Positions 55,117 to 64,000 of a stretch of DNA of 64,000 nucleotides are shown piece by piece; position 1 is the first letter of the stretch, and each line of letters starts with the position of its first letter. The position numbers and the translations under genes were made by a program. Origin of the DNA: Mesostigma viride (lineage: Eukaryota; Streptophyta; Mesostigmatophyceae; Mesostigmatales; Mesostigmataceae); NCBI GenBank assembly GCA_009746045.1, contig RPFO01000156.1:1914845-1978844 (forward strand). Direction: 5' to 3'. Below the pieces are notes generated by a model. It had not been told where the DNA came from, made no database searches, and saw only the letters and a program-made list of their open reading frames with translations.

Positions 55117-56533
55117 GGACTTGAGGATGAATTACCATCCTTGAAAAAATGATGTTTTGACGTAGGTGGTCGGAAAGTTGCACGAACGGCAGCGATGGCA
55201 GACGGCTTGGCTACGTCGGCGGAGAGAGTGAAGGACACACTGGCCACCATGCGCTCGACATTGCGTGAGCCGGTAAGTACAGTAGACGGTTACGCAGTTG
55301 GCGGGTATAATTTCATGTTACGCGGCTGGGCATATTACGGAGACAAGGTCGTTGTCCCTGGCGTTATGCAGGCAGGTGATGCGTGGCCGGGCGCCATGCC
55401 CTTTTTGTTTTTTTTGGGCCAACATGCACCTGATGCTTTTCGGCGGTTGTTGACAACCCAATCTGGTGGCTGGCATCCATGCTTTGGACGTACGCGGGCC
55501 GGGATGCACGTGCACGGAGCGCAGGTGAACAATTGCAAGACACCGAATGACTTCGTCAGTCTGTCCAGAGATTTTGAGGGCTCTCCCGTTGAGAGGCTCG
55601 TCGTTACCTTACACACGAAACAGGAGTTACACAGGCGCAAGGATGACCTGAAGAAGCTGGCTGGCGATACGTGGGACGTCAACGCATGCACGGCCGCCGT
55701 AAGGTTTTCCCTGTAATGTAGCTACAATGTTGTTGCTTTCTGTTGGATGCATTGCAGGTAGAATGCTAGGCCTTGAACCAACCGGCCGAGGCACATGGGT
55801 GACGTCTCTGAATTTGTGGCATGGGGTGTTCCTGGTTTCATGCTGCTTCAATGTACATGGATGCCGTTTGTACGCAGCATCGACGACTGAATGAGCACCA
55901 GAATAAGCGCGCTGCAAAGGTGTGGCCTGTCAAGAGTGAGCGCGATGCAAAGCTGCGGAAGCTTGGAGCCTCAACATCGTCTGCTGATGAGCAGAAAGAG
56001 GCTGAAGGTGCAGCGCCGGTTGCGTCTGGGGGTAATACACGGCAACCAGCGACGCAGGGTCAGCTCGCAGTCCTTCCCCCGCCCCTAACCTCCGCCTCCC
56101 CCCCAATGCCGTCCTTGGCTCTCTCAGGGGGCTTATCAAGCCTCCCACATGCGGACAGTGCTGCCCGTGCTGGCTACGAGGTAGCAAATGAGGCGCAACA
56201 TCTGCTTCGAGCTGCGCTAGAGGCTTTGCAAGGCGTGACAGCAAGTGCGGCGCCAATCCTTAAAGACCCCGTTGCAGCGGGTAATCTGGCGCAGGCAGTC
56301 GTGACCAACCAGATACTCGCGCAGGTAGGGCTCCTGTTATTTTGCACTGAGTTTACCTGTTTATCGGGTTGTTTGTTGTGTTCAAGCAGTAACGTCTTAT
56401 CTGAGCATCTCCATTGTTAGGATGTCCACGGCCTTGGCACACCGGGCTTATTTACAGCAATAATCTGCCTGGTGATGTGTGTGATCGGCACTGTGTGTTG
56501 CAGCTCATGCGCGTGGCATCAGCAGCCAATCGG

Positions 56534-56990
56534 GGCAGCGGGGACGAGGCCGCCACGGCGGTGGTGGGCGGGGGCAGCGGGGACGAGGCCGCCACGCCGG
56601 TGGTGGGCGGGGGCAGCGGGGGTGAGGCCGCCACGGCGCCGGTGGGCGGGGCAGCGGGGACGAGGCCGCCACGCCGGTGGTGGGCGGGGGCAGCGGGGGT
56701 GAGGCCGCCACGGCGGTGGTGGGCGGGGGCAGCCGGGATGAGGCCGCCACGGCGGTGGTGGGCGGGGGCAGCGGGGACGAGGCCGCCACGCCGGTGGTGG
56801 GCGGGGGCAGCGGGGGTGAGGCCGCCACGGCGCCGGTGGGCGGGGGCAGCGGGGACGAGGCCGCCACGCCGGTGGTGGGCGGGGGCAGCGGGGGTGAGGC
56901 CGCCACGGCGGTGGTGGGCGGGGGCAGCCGGGATGAGGCCGCCACGGCGGTGGTGGGCGGGGGCAGCGGGGGTGAGGCCGCGGGCAGCGG
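56534..56990. repeat. 39-bp coding minisatellite, right arm
   Basis: About 12 units encoding GGGSGDEAATAVV-type repeats in the middle of the USP-like protein, likely a flexible acidic linker. One unit near 56645 lacks a G. Confidence 0.85.
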
Positions 56991-57930
56991 GGGCGGGGTC
57001 GCGGCCAGCAATGATGGGTGGACAGTTTCTGAAGATGCGGAGGAGGTGGACAGTGCTGAGAAGCGCCCAACCGAGGAGCAGGCACGTACGGGGCCTCACG
57101 CATTCATAGACGTGGATGCTGAGGCGGATGCGGCTGAGGCTGCGGCTGAGGCTGCGGCTGCGGCTGCGGGGGGGAAGCGAAAGCGAAAACCAAGGGATCC
57201 CGCGCCACTGAAGGTGGTGGGTGATGATGCCCCGTGCACGCCTTGCCAGCAGGGTGCCAGGTTTATGGCGGAGCAAGACTTGGTTGTAACAGGCGAGCAT
57301 CAACGCGTTATGAAAAACGAAGGCAACTGTTGCTTCTTAGATGCAGCAGTTGACGTGATTTTTTTTACCATCTTGTTTGTCTTGCAAACACTTGGCGCCC
57401 CAGGACTGTCATTCCTCGTGACACGTCCGCCTGGTGTGCCACATACCCCGGATATTTGCCGGATCGGCTGGATTCTCATGAAATTGATGTTCTACCGGAG
57501 TGCTGGTAGGCTGGACATGATGACTAAATGGCGGAACATGCTGTTTGATCAGCTTTCCAAAGTCGCCCGGGTGCGTGAGCTGCCGATTAAAGTGGGAGGG
57601 CGGGGGTCCGTCCATGAAGCATTGTCGGTACTTCTTGTACATTTGAAGGGGTGCCAGCCTACCTTTACACCCTACAAGTGTGTCGCACGCGCTTCGGAAA
57701 AAGAAGATTGTGAACCCCCGCATCCAATCGACCTAGAAAGGGGGCACAGTTCCGTACTGGCACGCCTCATGGACAACGCCGGTTTGTTGGCCAACATGCG
57801 GGCTGTCTGCCTGGAAGGCTATATAAGCATCCACAAAGTCGCACGGTGTAAAAGCTTGGGACCGGAACCGTGCCTGAGGCAGCGTGTCTTTAAAGGCAAC
57901 CCCGCATACCTGGTGTTTACCAGGCTCCAT

Positions 57931-59687
57931 TGTCTAATCACCAAGAAAATGTCCTCAAATGAGGACATTTTTAAGCATGGATACCATTTGTAATATCTAA
58001 CACATGTCAACAAATCCATGGGTACGGTATGGAACCATGTTCATTTATGATATGTTCAAGAGTTGCAATGCTTAACATCCATGAAATATGATCATTGTAT
58101 AATTGTTTACAATTTATGAATGCAGGGGGGTCGCTACGCGAGTGACCAAATAGCACTCAAGTCAACAATATGCCAAGAAAGAAGGCATGGCCAGGTCATG
58201 GCTGGTCCTGAAAATGCACCCAGGGTGCCCACAGCATGTCTATGTTACACCCTCGCAGTCCTAGACCCTGCAGCCTGCCAGGGGGGGCACAAAATGTAAC
58301 TGGCAGCCAGGGACCATGGTGCAGGCCAAACAGCAGGTGTAAAGCTAGCTCAGTCCAAAGAGTGAAATATGAAGCAAATACTTGCCAAGGTTAGGTCCAT
58401 GATCGTTAGTAGAGGCTCGGCTGCCACCACGGTGCTAAACCATGATGCTGAACCCTTACGTTATATATGAAACATATACTGCAAAGAGGCACAAGTTGTA
58501 ACACAAGCACAATGTAAACATGACAAGCTCAAGTTTCCAAGCCAGTCTTGATCACTTGGACATGAGTTGAAGCATTAGAAACATATGGGCAACATACCAG
58601 CAAGCCTTGAAAAACTTCACAGCAACAAGGCAGTATATGTGTTGAATCAAACTACCACATCGCAATTAAGCACAGCGACTTCTACTTGCTGCTGTTTTGA
58701 TAACGCAAGGCCGTTTACCTTTTCAGTGACGCAACGGGAAAAGAAAGTACTGCCCAGCAAACTTCCGTTATTCCCCGGACACAAACGTAATCAAAACCAC
58801 GAAGTTGGGCATTGAAAGCAACCGGAATTATCACGTCTGCGGGAGTTACAGGTTACAATTCGCTTAACACGCTTACTTAGAACGATGCGGTTGAGAATGA
58901 CAGTCGGAACCTTGTTCTTGACGTGCGCCCAGGCCGCCAGCTGCGCGGGCCAGCTCAAGAAATATATATTAAAGGACGGTGACGCGTGGGAACCACCCAG
59001 CCTTGCGGCAAAAGAAAAATATGGCTCGCGCTCGCCCTGGTTTTCGCCAGGCGCGACCGCGACATCACGACGAAAAAATAGAGACTCTTTGACGCATGCA
59101 ACTGCCCAGGTCCCTCTTCTCCCCATGTCGCCCATAAGCCCAGAAGCGTACCATAACCCATACTCGCGATATCCGCAGCGCCTGGGCGGAAAAAGATATT
59201 GTAAAACCGATCTGCGAACTGACCTATCATGCGATCTACGTAGCTCTCAGATTTTCTTCAACAATGCCAAAATCCGTTCATGAACAAAATTTTCGACATA
59301 TACAAAGCACCTGCACGTGAAGAATAGCATCTTCGAAATCACTAGATGACGATCTAAAATTCTGTCTTCGTCCGGGGCAAAATAATGCCCTATAACATTC
59401 AGGCAAGCCTCGGAACTGGCACGACCCCATAGCCGCCACTCGACAAAACACTCGATTGCATTGCGATGTTCTTGCTGTTGTAGGTACTTTTCGTCGCCTC
59501 ATATTTTCCAGGTACGGTCGACCCCTGTCGACCCCAGGGGCTTGGCGCGCTCAATACCTATCCCAGTTTCGCGCCAAAACCCACCAAGTGACCCTAGGAC
59601 CAAATTTGGCGCCAAAACCACGCCCCTGACCCCCCCCGTCTCAAACGAGGACTATGTCCTCAAATGAGGACATTTGGTTTTTGGACA
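57931..59687. mobile_element. non-autonomous transposon inserted in the USP-like gene
   Basis: Comparison with the uninterrupted left arm places the insertion exactly: the left arm reads CTCCATGGGCTG, the right arm CTCCAT, 1,757 bp, CCATGGGCTG. The 4-bp CCAT is duplicated. The termini are TGTCTAATCACCAAGAAAATG and an imperfect inverse ending GGTTTTTGGACA, and both ends include TGTCCTCAAATGAGGACA. The interior has no convincing gene. TGTC...GACA ends would also suit a solo LTR, but the extended imperfect terminal repeat favours a DNA transposon. Confidence 0.7.
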
Positions 59688-60261
59688 CCATGGGCTGAAG
59701 CATACCCCCTTGGACGAGTACAGTGGGCCTCCTTTGCCCGTCGCTTTCAATGTGGAAATTAATGTGGATGAAGACGGTGCCATGTCTAAACGCACAGTGG
59801 ACCTGCGCCTTGCAATTCTCATGCGAGCGTATTATAAGCACTGGACCACATTGGTGCCTGCAAGCACTGACCCCACCAGGTGGTGCGACAAGTGGGTGGA
59901 GTATGATGACCTTTTGGAAACCGTCCAGCCACGTGGTCGTCTGAGTGATGTCGTCCAGCAGTTGACCGGCTGCATGTATGGAGCGGTGTACCGTGTGATT
60001 ACGCCATGCCAGAACTAACCGAGTGCAGTGTCAATCATGCTCCACGGCTCCCCACCGGGACTCCGCGTAGTTAATTAATTAATGCCAATAAATGTGAATG
60101 GTGAGGACAACTTAATATCAACTTGTCATCGAGTACTGACCGCGTACATGTGTCTCCCATGCACATGCTGACAGGTTTACTGGGGATTAGCGTGCACTTT
60201 AGGTTAGTCAGTCAGTCAGTTTATTCCCACGCCGGTTATCCGACAGAGTTATATTAAGGGG

Positions 60262-60525
60262 GTTAGTCAGTGTTGCGAATCTCGCCTCCTAAGTCCTACG
60301 ATAATCTTAGTTAATACTCGTACATTATTACAACTAGGTACTGGTGAACTTATGAACTTTCTACAGAATACACCCGGCGTGTACACCCGTGTACACCCGG
60401 AGTGAACACCCGTGTGTACCCGGGAGTGCACTGCGAAGTGGAGCGTGACCCACAACGACGTTGTGGATCACGCCACCACATACATATGTACAGTACATAC
60501 TTGTACTAGCGCCGACACTTGGTTA
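60262..60525. repeat. extra diverged copy of the iteron/palindrome module
   Basis: Starts GGTTAGTCAGTGTTGCGAATCT, as in the arms near 54516-54537, then goes on with unrelated DNA to GTGTACACCCG iterons (60378-60425) and a CGTGACCCACAACG palindrome (60443-60476). It adjoins the right end of the giant repeat but is not matched on the left. Confidence 0.6.
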
Positions 60526-61084
60526 AACATACATGAACATTAATACTTGTGACATGATTAGAATTAATATAATGGTAACCCCTTCTTTGCTGGGTAAATA
60601 ATAATAGTTAGTAACTTGGGCTGGACAAGCATGGTTAAGGTAATGGCAACATGACTTGCCTAAAGCATTGTTGTTCACTTTGTCTTGACCACCATGGTAA
60701 GGGTACATGGTAACATCACTTGGCGTGTATCAAATGGTGACTTGGGCTTGACAACCATAGCTAGTGTAGATGGTACCATCACTTGGCTTGATTTATTAAG
60801 TTAGACAACTAACTTGATAAACATTGGAGGCCTGAGGTTGAGTTCCATGGTTATGGTAGGGGTAATACCAGCATCACTACCCTAACTCATTAATTGAGTG
60901 ATGTTTAATTGAGTATGTTAGTGGGAGCATGTACAATGTGATTTTAATTTTAAATTTAATTAAATTATAACATGCCTCCGCTGGGGGGCCATGTAGCACA
61001 TATTCCAGTGGGGGGTGGGGGTGGGTGGAAGCTGAACCGCGGGGCCCAAAGGGGGCCATCTATTCTAATCTACTCTAAACCTTT
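60526..61084. other. AT-rich intergenic region with loose repeats
   Basis: From about 60540 to 60890 a diverged tandem recurs with CATGGTxAxGGTAxxxxxxACATCACTTG blocks. An AT-rich tract lies at 60935-60970. No gene is seen. Confidence 0.35.
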
Positions 61085-61215
61085 CTAGCCTTGCGCTTGC
61101 CCCGCCCTGTGGTGGGGGGTTTGCCCACAGGGGCAGGCTCATGTGCCAAGACAATGTCTTGCCACAATGTGATATGACTTCCACTATGAGTATAAAAGTC
61201 CTCATGGCATCGGGA
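61085..61215 (-). pseudogene. short C-terminal coding remnant
   Basis: On the minus strand a frame reads HEDFYTHSGSHITLWQDIVL, AHEPAPVGKPPTTGRGKRKA and ends RKV-stop. The basic end and lack of low complexity suggest a true protein terminus, but no start, splice site or family is identified. Confidence 0.2.
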
Positions 61216-61806
61216 AGGAGGGTTAAGGCGAGACATGGGGCCCCCAGCAATATGACCGCCCGTGCATGCAATGCAGCCTACAAACTAATGTTTCACTTAA
61301 TACAAACTAATGCACAGTCAACCTAAACTATACTAGTACGATGAAAGGCTAGACACCCCGGGCCCCACGACGGAGGGCACGGCTAGCCCGCCGGCTAGCA
61401 CGGCTAGATGTAGCATGTTCCTTCCAATATGAACCTAAATCTCCTGCATCAAGTATATAGCAGTCATTCACTTTATATACATGCATGCTGTAGCGAGCAA
61501 ATAAGTGGACAACTGAAAGGGGTCAACCAATTTAATTGCAAAGCCGTAGTATGTCTGCAAGCAAGCCTGCCTTTAGATAAGGAGAGTTGGGTCTTATGAT
61601 ACCAGGCTTCCTAACACTCTAGCAACGATGGAAGTTTATGTTCATCATGGCACTACATCCATGTAAGTACCGTACTGTAGGTTGTCTCCACATATCGCTG
61701 ATCAATTCTACTTGTGTTGGAAAGGTTTTTCCATCAGAATAATGTATGCACACACTTTGGTGGGTCACAGAAGGGTTAGCATGACATGCGTCCAGCCAAG
61801 GTTGTT

Positions 61807-62817
61807 TCACTTAGCACATTCTCCATCGCCACATCCCTTTGCGGCAAAATCGTCCACCGGCACAGCCCCTGGCGCCACAGCCACTGGCGGCTCAGCCATT
61901 TGCGCCACAGCCACTTCCGGCACAGCCACTGGCGCCACAGCCACTTGTGGCACGGCCACTTGCACCACAGCCACTTGAGATGATGCCACTGGCGCCACAT
62001 CCTCGAGAGCCGCATCCACTCCCGGCACAGCCACTGGCGCCACAGCCACTTGCGCCACATCCACTTGCGGCAAAGCCTCCTGTGGCACAGCCACTTGCGG
62101 CACAGACGCTTGCTGCACAGGGTTCTCTTCCTTGTAGTTGGCCCTTCGCCAGACGTCCACGCTACGGCGGGCATTGGCAATCAACTCGCACTTGCCTTCG
62201 TGATTAAGCAAAAAGTGCCGTGCTTGACATTCCGAGGAGCAATAAGTTGCGTCCATGCAATCCCGGCATACCTTCAGATCGACGCCAGCGCCACCATTGA
62301 AACACTTGACGCAACGACCACCCTCGGACGGCTTCTCGTCATAATAGAACAAAACCCCGTCGCAGTCACCCGGAGTTCCCTGCGCGGTGACGGGGAAAGA
62401 CGCCGCGACTAAGACGCCGTCGTTGTCGCGCTCCGTAAATCGCACAAACACGTCGTAGCGAGACGAAGACTGGCGAGGAATGCCTGCGAGATAAGCGGCA
62501 ACGCTCGTGCCTGCAAATTCTGCCAACAGGGCGTTTGCGGAGACGAAGCGCAGGGGGACGGCAGTAAATGCCTCCGACAGGTACTCAACAGGAAAACGCG
62601 CCTCCAAAAGCAGCACCGTCTCCTCCGAAAGATTCTTCAACTTCTTCTCGGTGTTCATCTGGATCGTTACGTTGGGCACGGCCGAAATGCAGCCGCGAAA
62701 TGTTTGTAGATATTCGTAAAAATCATAAATGACGACGTCTCTCGCCGCCGCCATTTCACGACGCTCCGGCAGCACAGCCGGGAATATCTCAATGGCGATT
62801 CCTTCCATCTGCTTCAT
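61807..62817 (-). CDS. MYND zinc-finger protein
   Basis: A single-exon frame of 336 codons from ATG 62817 (a further in-frame ATG lies at 62952, and another at 62808) to TGA at 61807-61809. I prefer 62817 because upstream residues have no family look and are Cys/Ser-rich. Residues 1-180 have no recognised domain (KQMEGIAIEIFPAVLPERRE, EARFPVEYLSEAFTAVPLRF). A complete MYND finger follows: CVKC...VCRDCMDATYCSSECQARHF...NHEGKC, with all seven Cys and one His. MYND fingers bind short proline-containing peptides in partner proteins. The C-terminal ~90 residues are a degenerate VAVPQVAVAPVA repeat. The gene seems intact. Confidence 0.75.
   Translation of the reverse strand: MKQMEGIAIEIFPAVLPERREMAAARDVVIYDFYEYLQTFRGCISAVPNVTIQMNTEKKLKNLSEETVLLLEARFPVEYLSEAFTAVPLRFVSANALLAEFAGTSVAAYLAGIPRQSSSRYDVFVRFTERDNDGVLVAASFPVTAQGTPGDCDGVLFYYDEKPSEGGRCVKCFNGGAGVDLKVCRDCMDATYCSSECQARHFLLNHEGKCELIANARRSVDVWRRANYKEENPVQQASVPQVAVPQEALPQVDVAQVAVAPVAVPGVDAALEDVAPVASSQVAVVQVAVPQVAVAPVAVPEVAVAQMAEPPVAVAPGAVPVDDFAAKGCGDGECAK
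61845..62112. repeat. 15-bp-type coding repeat in the MYND gene
   Basis: Imperfect repeats of GCCACAGCCACTTGCGGCA encode the VAVPQVAV tail on the minus strand. Length variation between strains would be expected. Confidence 0.7.
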
Positions 62818-63131
62818 AATACCACGAAACCAGCTTTGAGAGCAAAAGTTATGGATGGATTGTGAACTTCGAAGTGAGACGATGCCTGTGAATATACATG
62901 CGCACGCAGACCTCGCCACCTTGGAAATAAAACAGTCAAGCCGCCAACCCATGCAATATGTATTAAAAACCCATGCAATATGTATGTAGGGGGCTCCTCT
63001 TTACGTTCTGTACTTCTGTACGTACTTGACGTGTTGGGCCGGTGGTCAGCTCGTAACAAGTCAGTCAGTCTGTCTCGTGCGGAACTTCAAGTACGGAATT
63101 CGCCACCACTTTGGGCCGTATCGGTCCTTGG
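62818..63131. promoter_or_regulatory. upstream region of the MYND gene
   Basis: Contains a duplicated CCCATGCAATATGTAT (62948 and 62970), about 22 bp apart. No clear TATA box. No other gene is supported. Confidence 0.3.
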
Positions 63132-63189
63132 TAGTTACGCAACAAACATTCGAACGGTCGCCGTGGAAAGTACCTTTGTTGCGTAACTA
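63132..63189. repeat. perfect 15-bp inverted repeat
   Basis: TAGTTACGCAACAAA (63132-63146) is repeated in inverse at 63175-63189 with a 28-bp loop. It could be a remnant of a transposon end or a hairpin; no direct repeats flank it. Confidence 0.6.
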
Positions 63190-63380
63190 GTTGCGTTACC
63201 GCGGGTTGGCACTGTACCCACGAGAGGCGAACGTCTCCCACTGCGTTACACGCACGCTGAGAGGTTGGGGTAACTCCTGAAGCGGCACTCTCCGCCACTC
63301 CTAATTCCTGTCGACAACCCTGTCAACTCGCGTCGCACGCTGATTTCCAGCGATGGCTTCTTCAGCCGGCTCGATCTCTG

Positions 63381-63840
63381 CTACCCGCCTGTAGCGCTCC
63401 ACCGCTCGTCGAGCTCCCGTCGAAATGGTCCCGCAGCAATGCCCCCGTCACCAACTGCGCCTGCGAACGCACGTTGTGCGCCCAAACCTGCCGCGGCCTG
63501 CGCGAGCTCTCGTCGCACGGCCCCAGCCCGCCCCGCAGCTCCTCCTCGCCTGGCCACCAACTCCTCCCGCACCCGGTCGACTAATGTTGTGATCACGGAC
63601 TGTATTCCAACCAGACCGTGCAGTTCTTGTTCAATGTCGTCTGCGCTTCGGTGTGCCGGAACGGCGATGGTCCGGACGTGCCGCAAGATGCGCTCCCAGT
63701 CCTCGACCTGGTCGTCGACGAACTGTGCAAAATTGCGGTCAACAGGTGGCCGATCTGCAAGCAAGAGGGATAAATCTCGAACAACACGACGTAATTCAGG
63801 GGAGATAGAACCACCAGCAGCTTGTCGAGGAAACCGGAAA
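63381..63840 (-). CDS. hypothetical helical protein fragment
   Basis: An open minus-strand frame runs from about 63840 (QDFRFPRQAAGGSISPELRR) through DRNFAQFVDDQVEDWERILR, VPAHRSADDIEQELHG and an Ala/Arg-rich segment to a stop at 63381. There is no ATG at its start. The product is mostly helical, possibly coiled-coil in the EELVARR part. It shows the same kind of pattern as the plus-strand frame at 1152-1613. Function unknown; the 5' part may lie beyond the window. Confidence 0.35.
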
Positions 63841-64000
63841 TCCTGCTACCGCGGTTCTTCCTGCACCATTCGACACCGACGAGCTTCACCAGGTCGTCAA
63901 CGCTGCACGCATCACACAGCAACAACCCTCCTGGCCGTTCGGTCGAGGCTGCTTGTAATTTGAGTTAAAGTTTTTAAATGCAATGTATAAAAGGGATATT

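Larger units (their letters stand above)
55195..60018 (+). pseudogene. transposon-borne USP-like protease gene, right arm (interrupted)
   Basis: Exons 55195-55698, 55878-56324 and 56504-60018 (less the insertion) join in phase 0. A GTAAGT...TGCAG pair inside exon 1 (55273-55371) delimits a 99-bp in-frame segment that may be an optional intron. The C-terminal domain matches ubiquitin-specific (C19) proteases: Cys box NEGNCCFLDAAVDV (candidate Cys codon 57331-57333), His box YYKHWTTLVPAS (His 59839-59841) and WVEYDDLLETV (Asp 59905-59907), as in the GHY...WYxFDD region of the family. So C, H and D are all present in sequence. A one-G loss near 56645 in the repeat tract shifts frame, and a 1,757-bp transposon splits the domain. 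USP enzymes remove ubiquitin from proteins; a role in protecting the element's proteins is only a guess. Confidence 0.6.
53654..60261. repeat. giant inverted repeat, right arm
   Basis: Counterpart of 48073-52922. It is longer because of the insertion at 57931-59687. The outer end reads GTTATATTAAGGGG at 60248-60261. Beyond it, sequence does not match the left flank and no target duplication is visible. Confidence 0.9.

Noticed and set aside
48073-60261. Palindrome as a pure assembly or library artefact
   Set aside because: The arms differ by an insertion with target duplication and by several indels, which a fold-back artefact would not create. Long-read confirmation is still advisable.

Overview
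This is nuclear DNA from a eukaryote, most likely a green alga. The evidence is a gene with at least eleven short exons and long introns bounded by GT...AG, whose product matches the plant UBP12/13 (animal USP7) ubiquitin protease, together with TTTAGGG-type telomere-like repeats, very long simple repeats, and copia, LINE, piggyBac and pogo-type mobile elements. There is no operon structure and I recognise no tRNA or rRNA gene. Few host genes are visible; most of the window is mobile or duplicated DNA.

Layout. 1-5,130: small unrecognised coding-like stretches, a foldback element and a head-to-head inverted LINE endonuclease fragment. 5,830-7,715: a Cys-rich exon and a Gly/Asp-rich stretch on the minus strand among unusually large CCCACA, CCCA and CGCA microsatellites. 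10,129-19,269: a UBP12/USP7-like gene with MATH and peptidase domains that has lost its catalytic Cys and His and carries an in-frame TAG. 19,800-44,103: a scrambled cluster of copia-like LTR elements with six LTR units, six copies of an unrecognised ORF placed 5' of gag, and pol pieces on both strands. The cluster is bracketed by an approximately 0.9-kb direct duplication of the 3' part of the UBP gene. 45,001-46,500: a GC-rich island that looks organelle-like. 48,073-60,261: a giant inverted repeat with arms of about 4.85 kb around a 731-bp loop, carrying a pogo/CENP-B-like transposase and, in each arm, a multi-exon gene ending in a USP-type cysteine protease domain. 61,807-62,817: a MYND zinc-finger gene. 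63,381-63,840: an unrecognised helical coding fragment.

How the parts relate. The copia-like family reads LTR, ORF1, gag with a CCHC knuckle, integrase, a retropepsin-like domain, then RT and RNase H. The retropepsin lies after integrase in two copies, which is not the standard Ty1/copia order. The palindrome breaks the transposase before its third acidic residue, so the palindrome probably arose by inverted duplication of a pogo-like element that carried the USP-like gene and shared a divergent, iteron-rich promoter region with the transposase. The two arms now differ by small indels and a 1,757-bp transposon insertion in the right arm only. All functions are inferred from motifs read by eye; no database search was possible.
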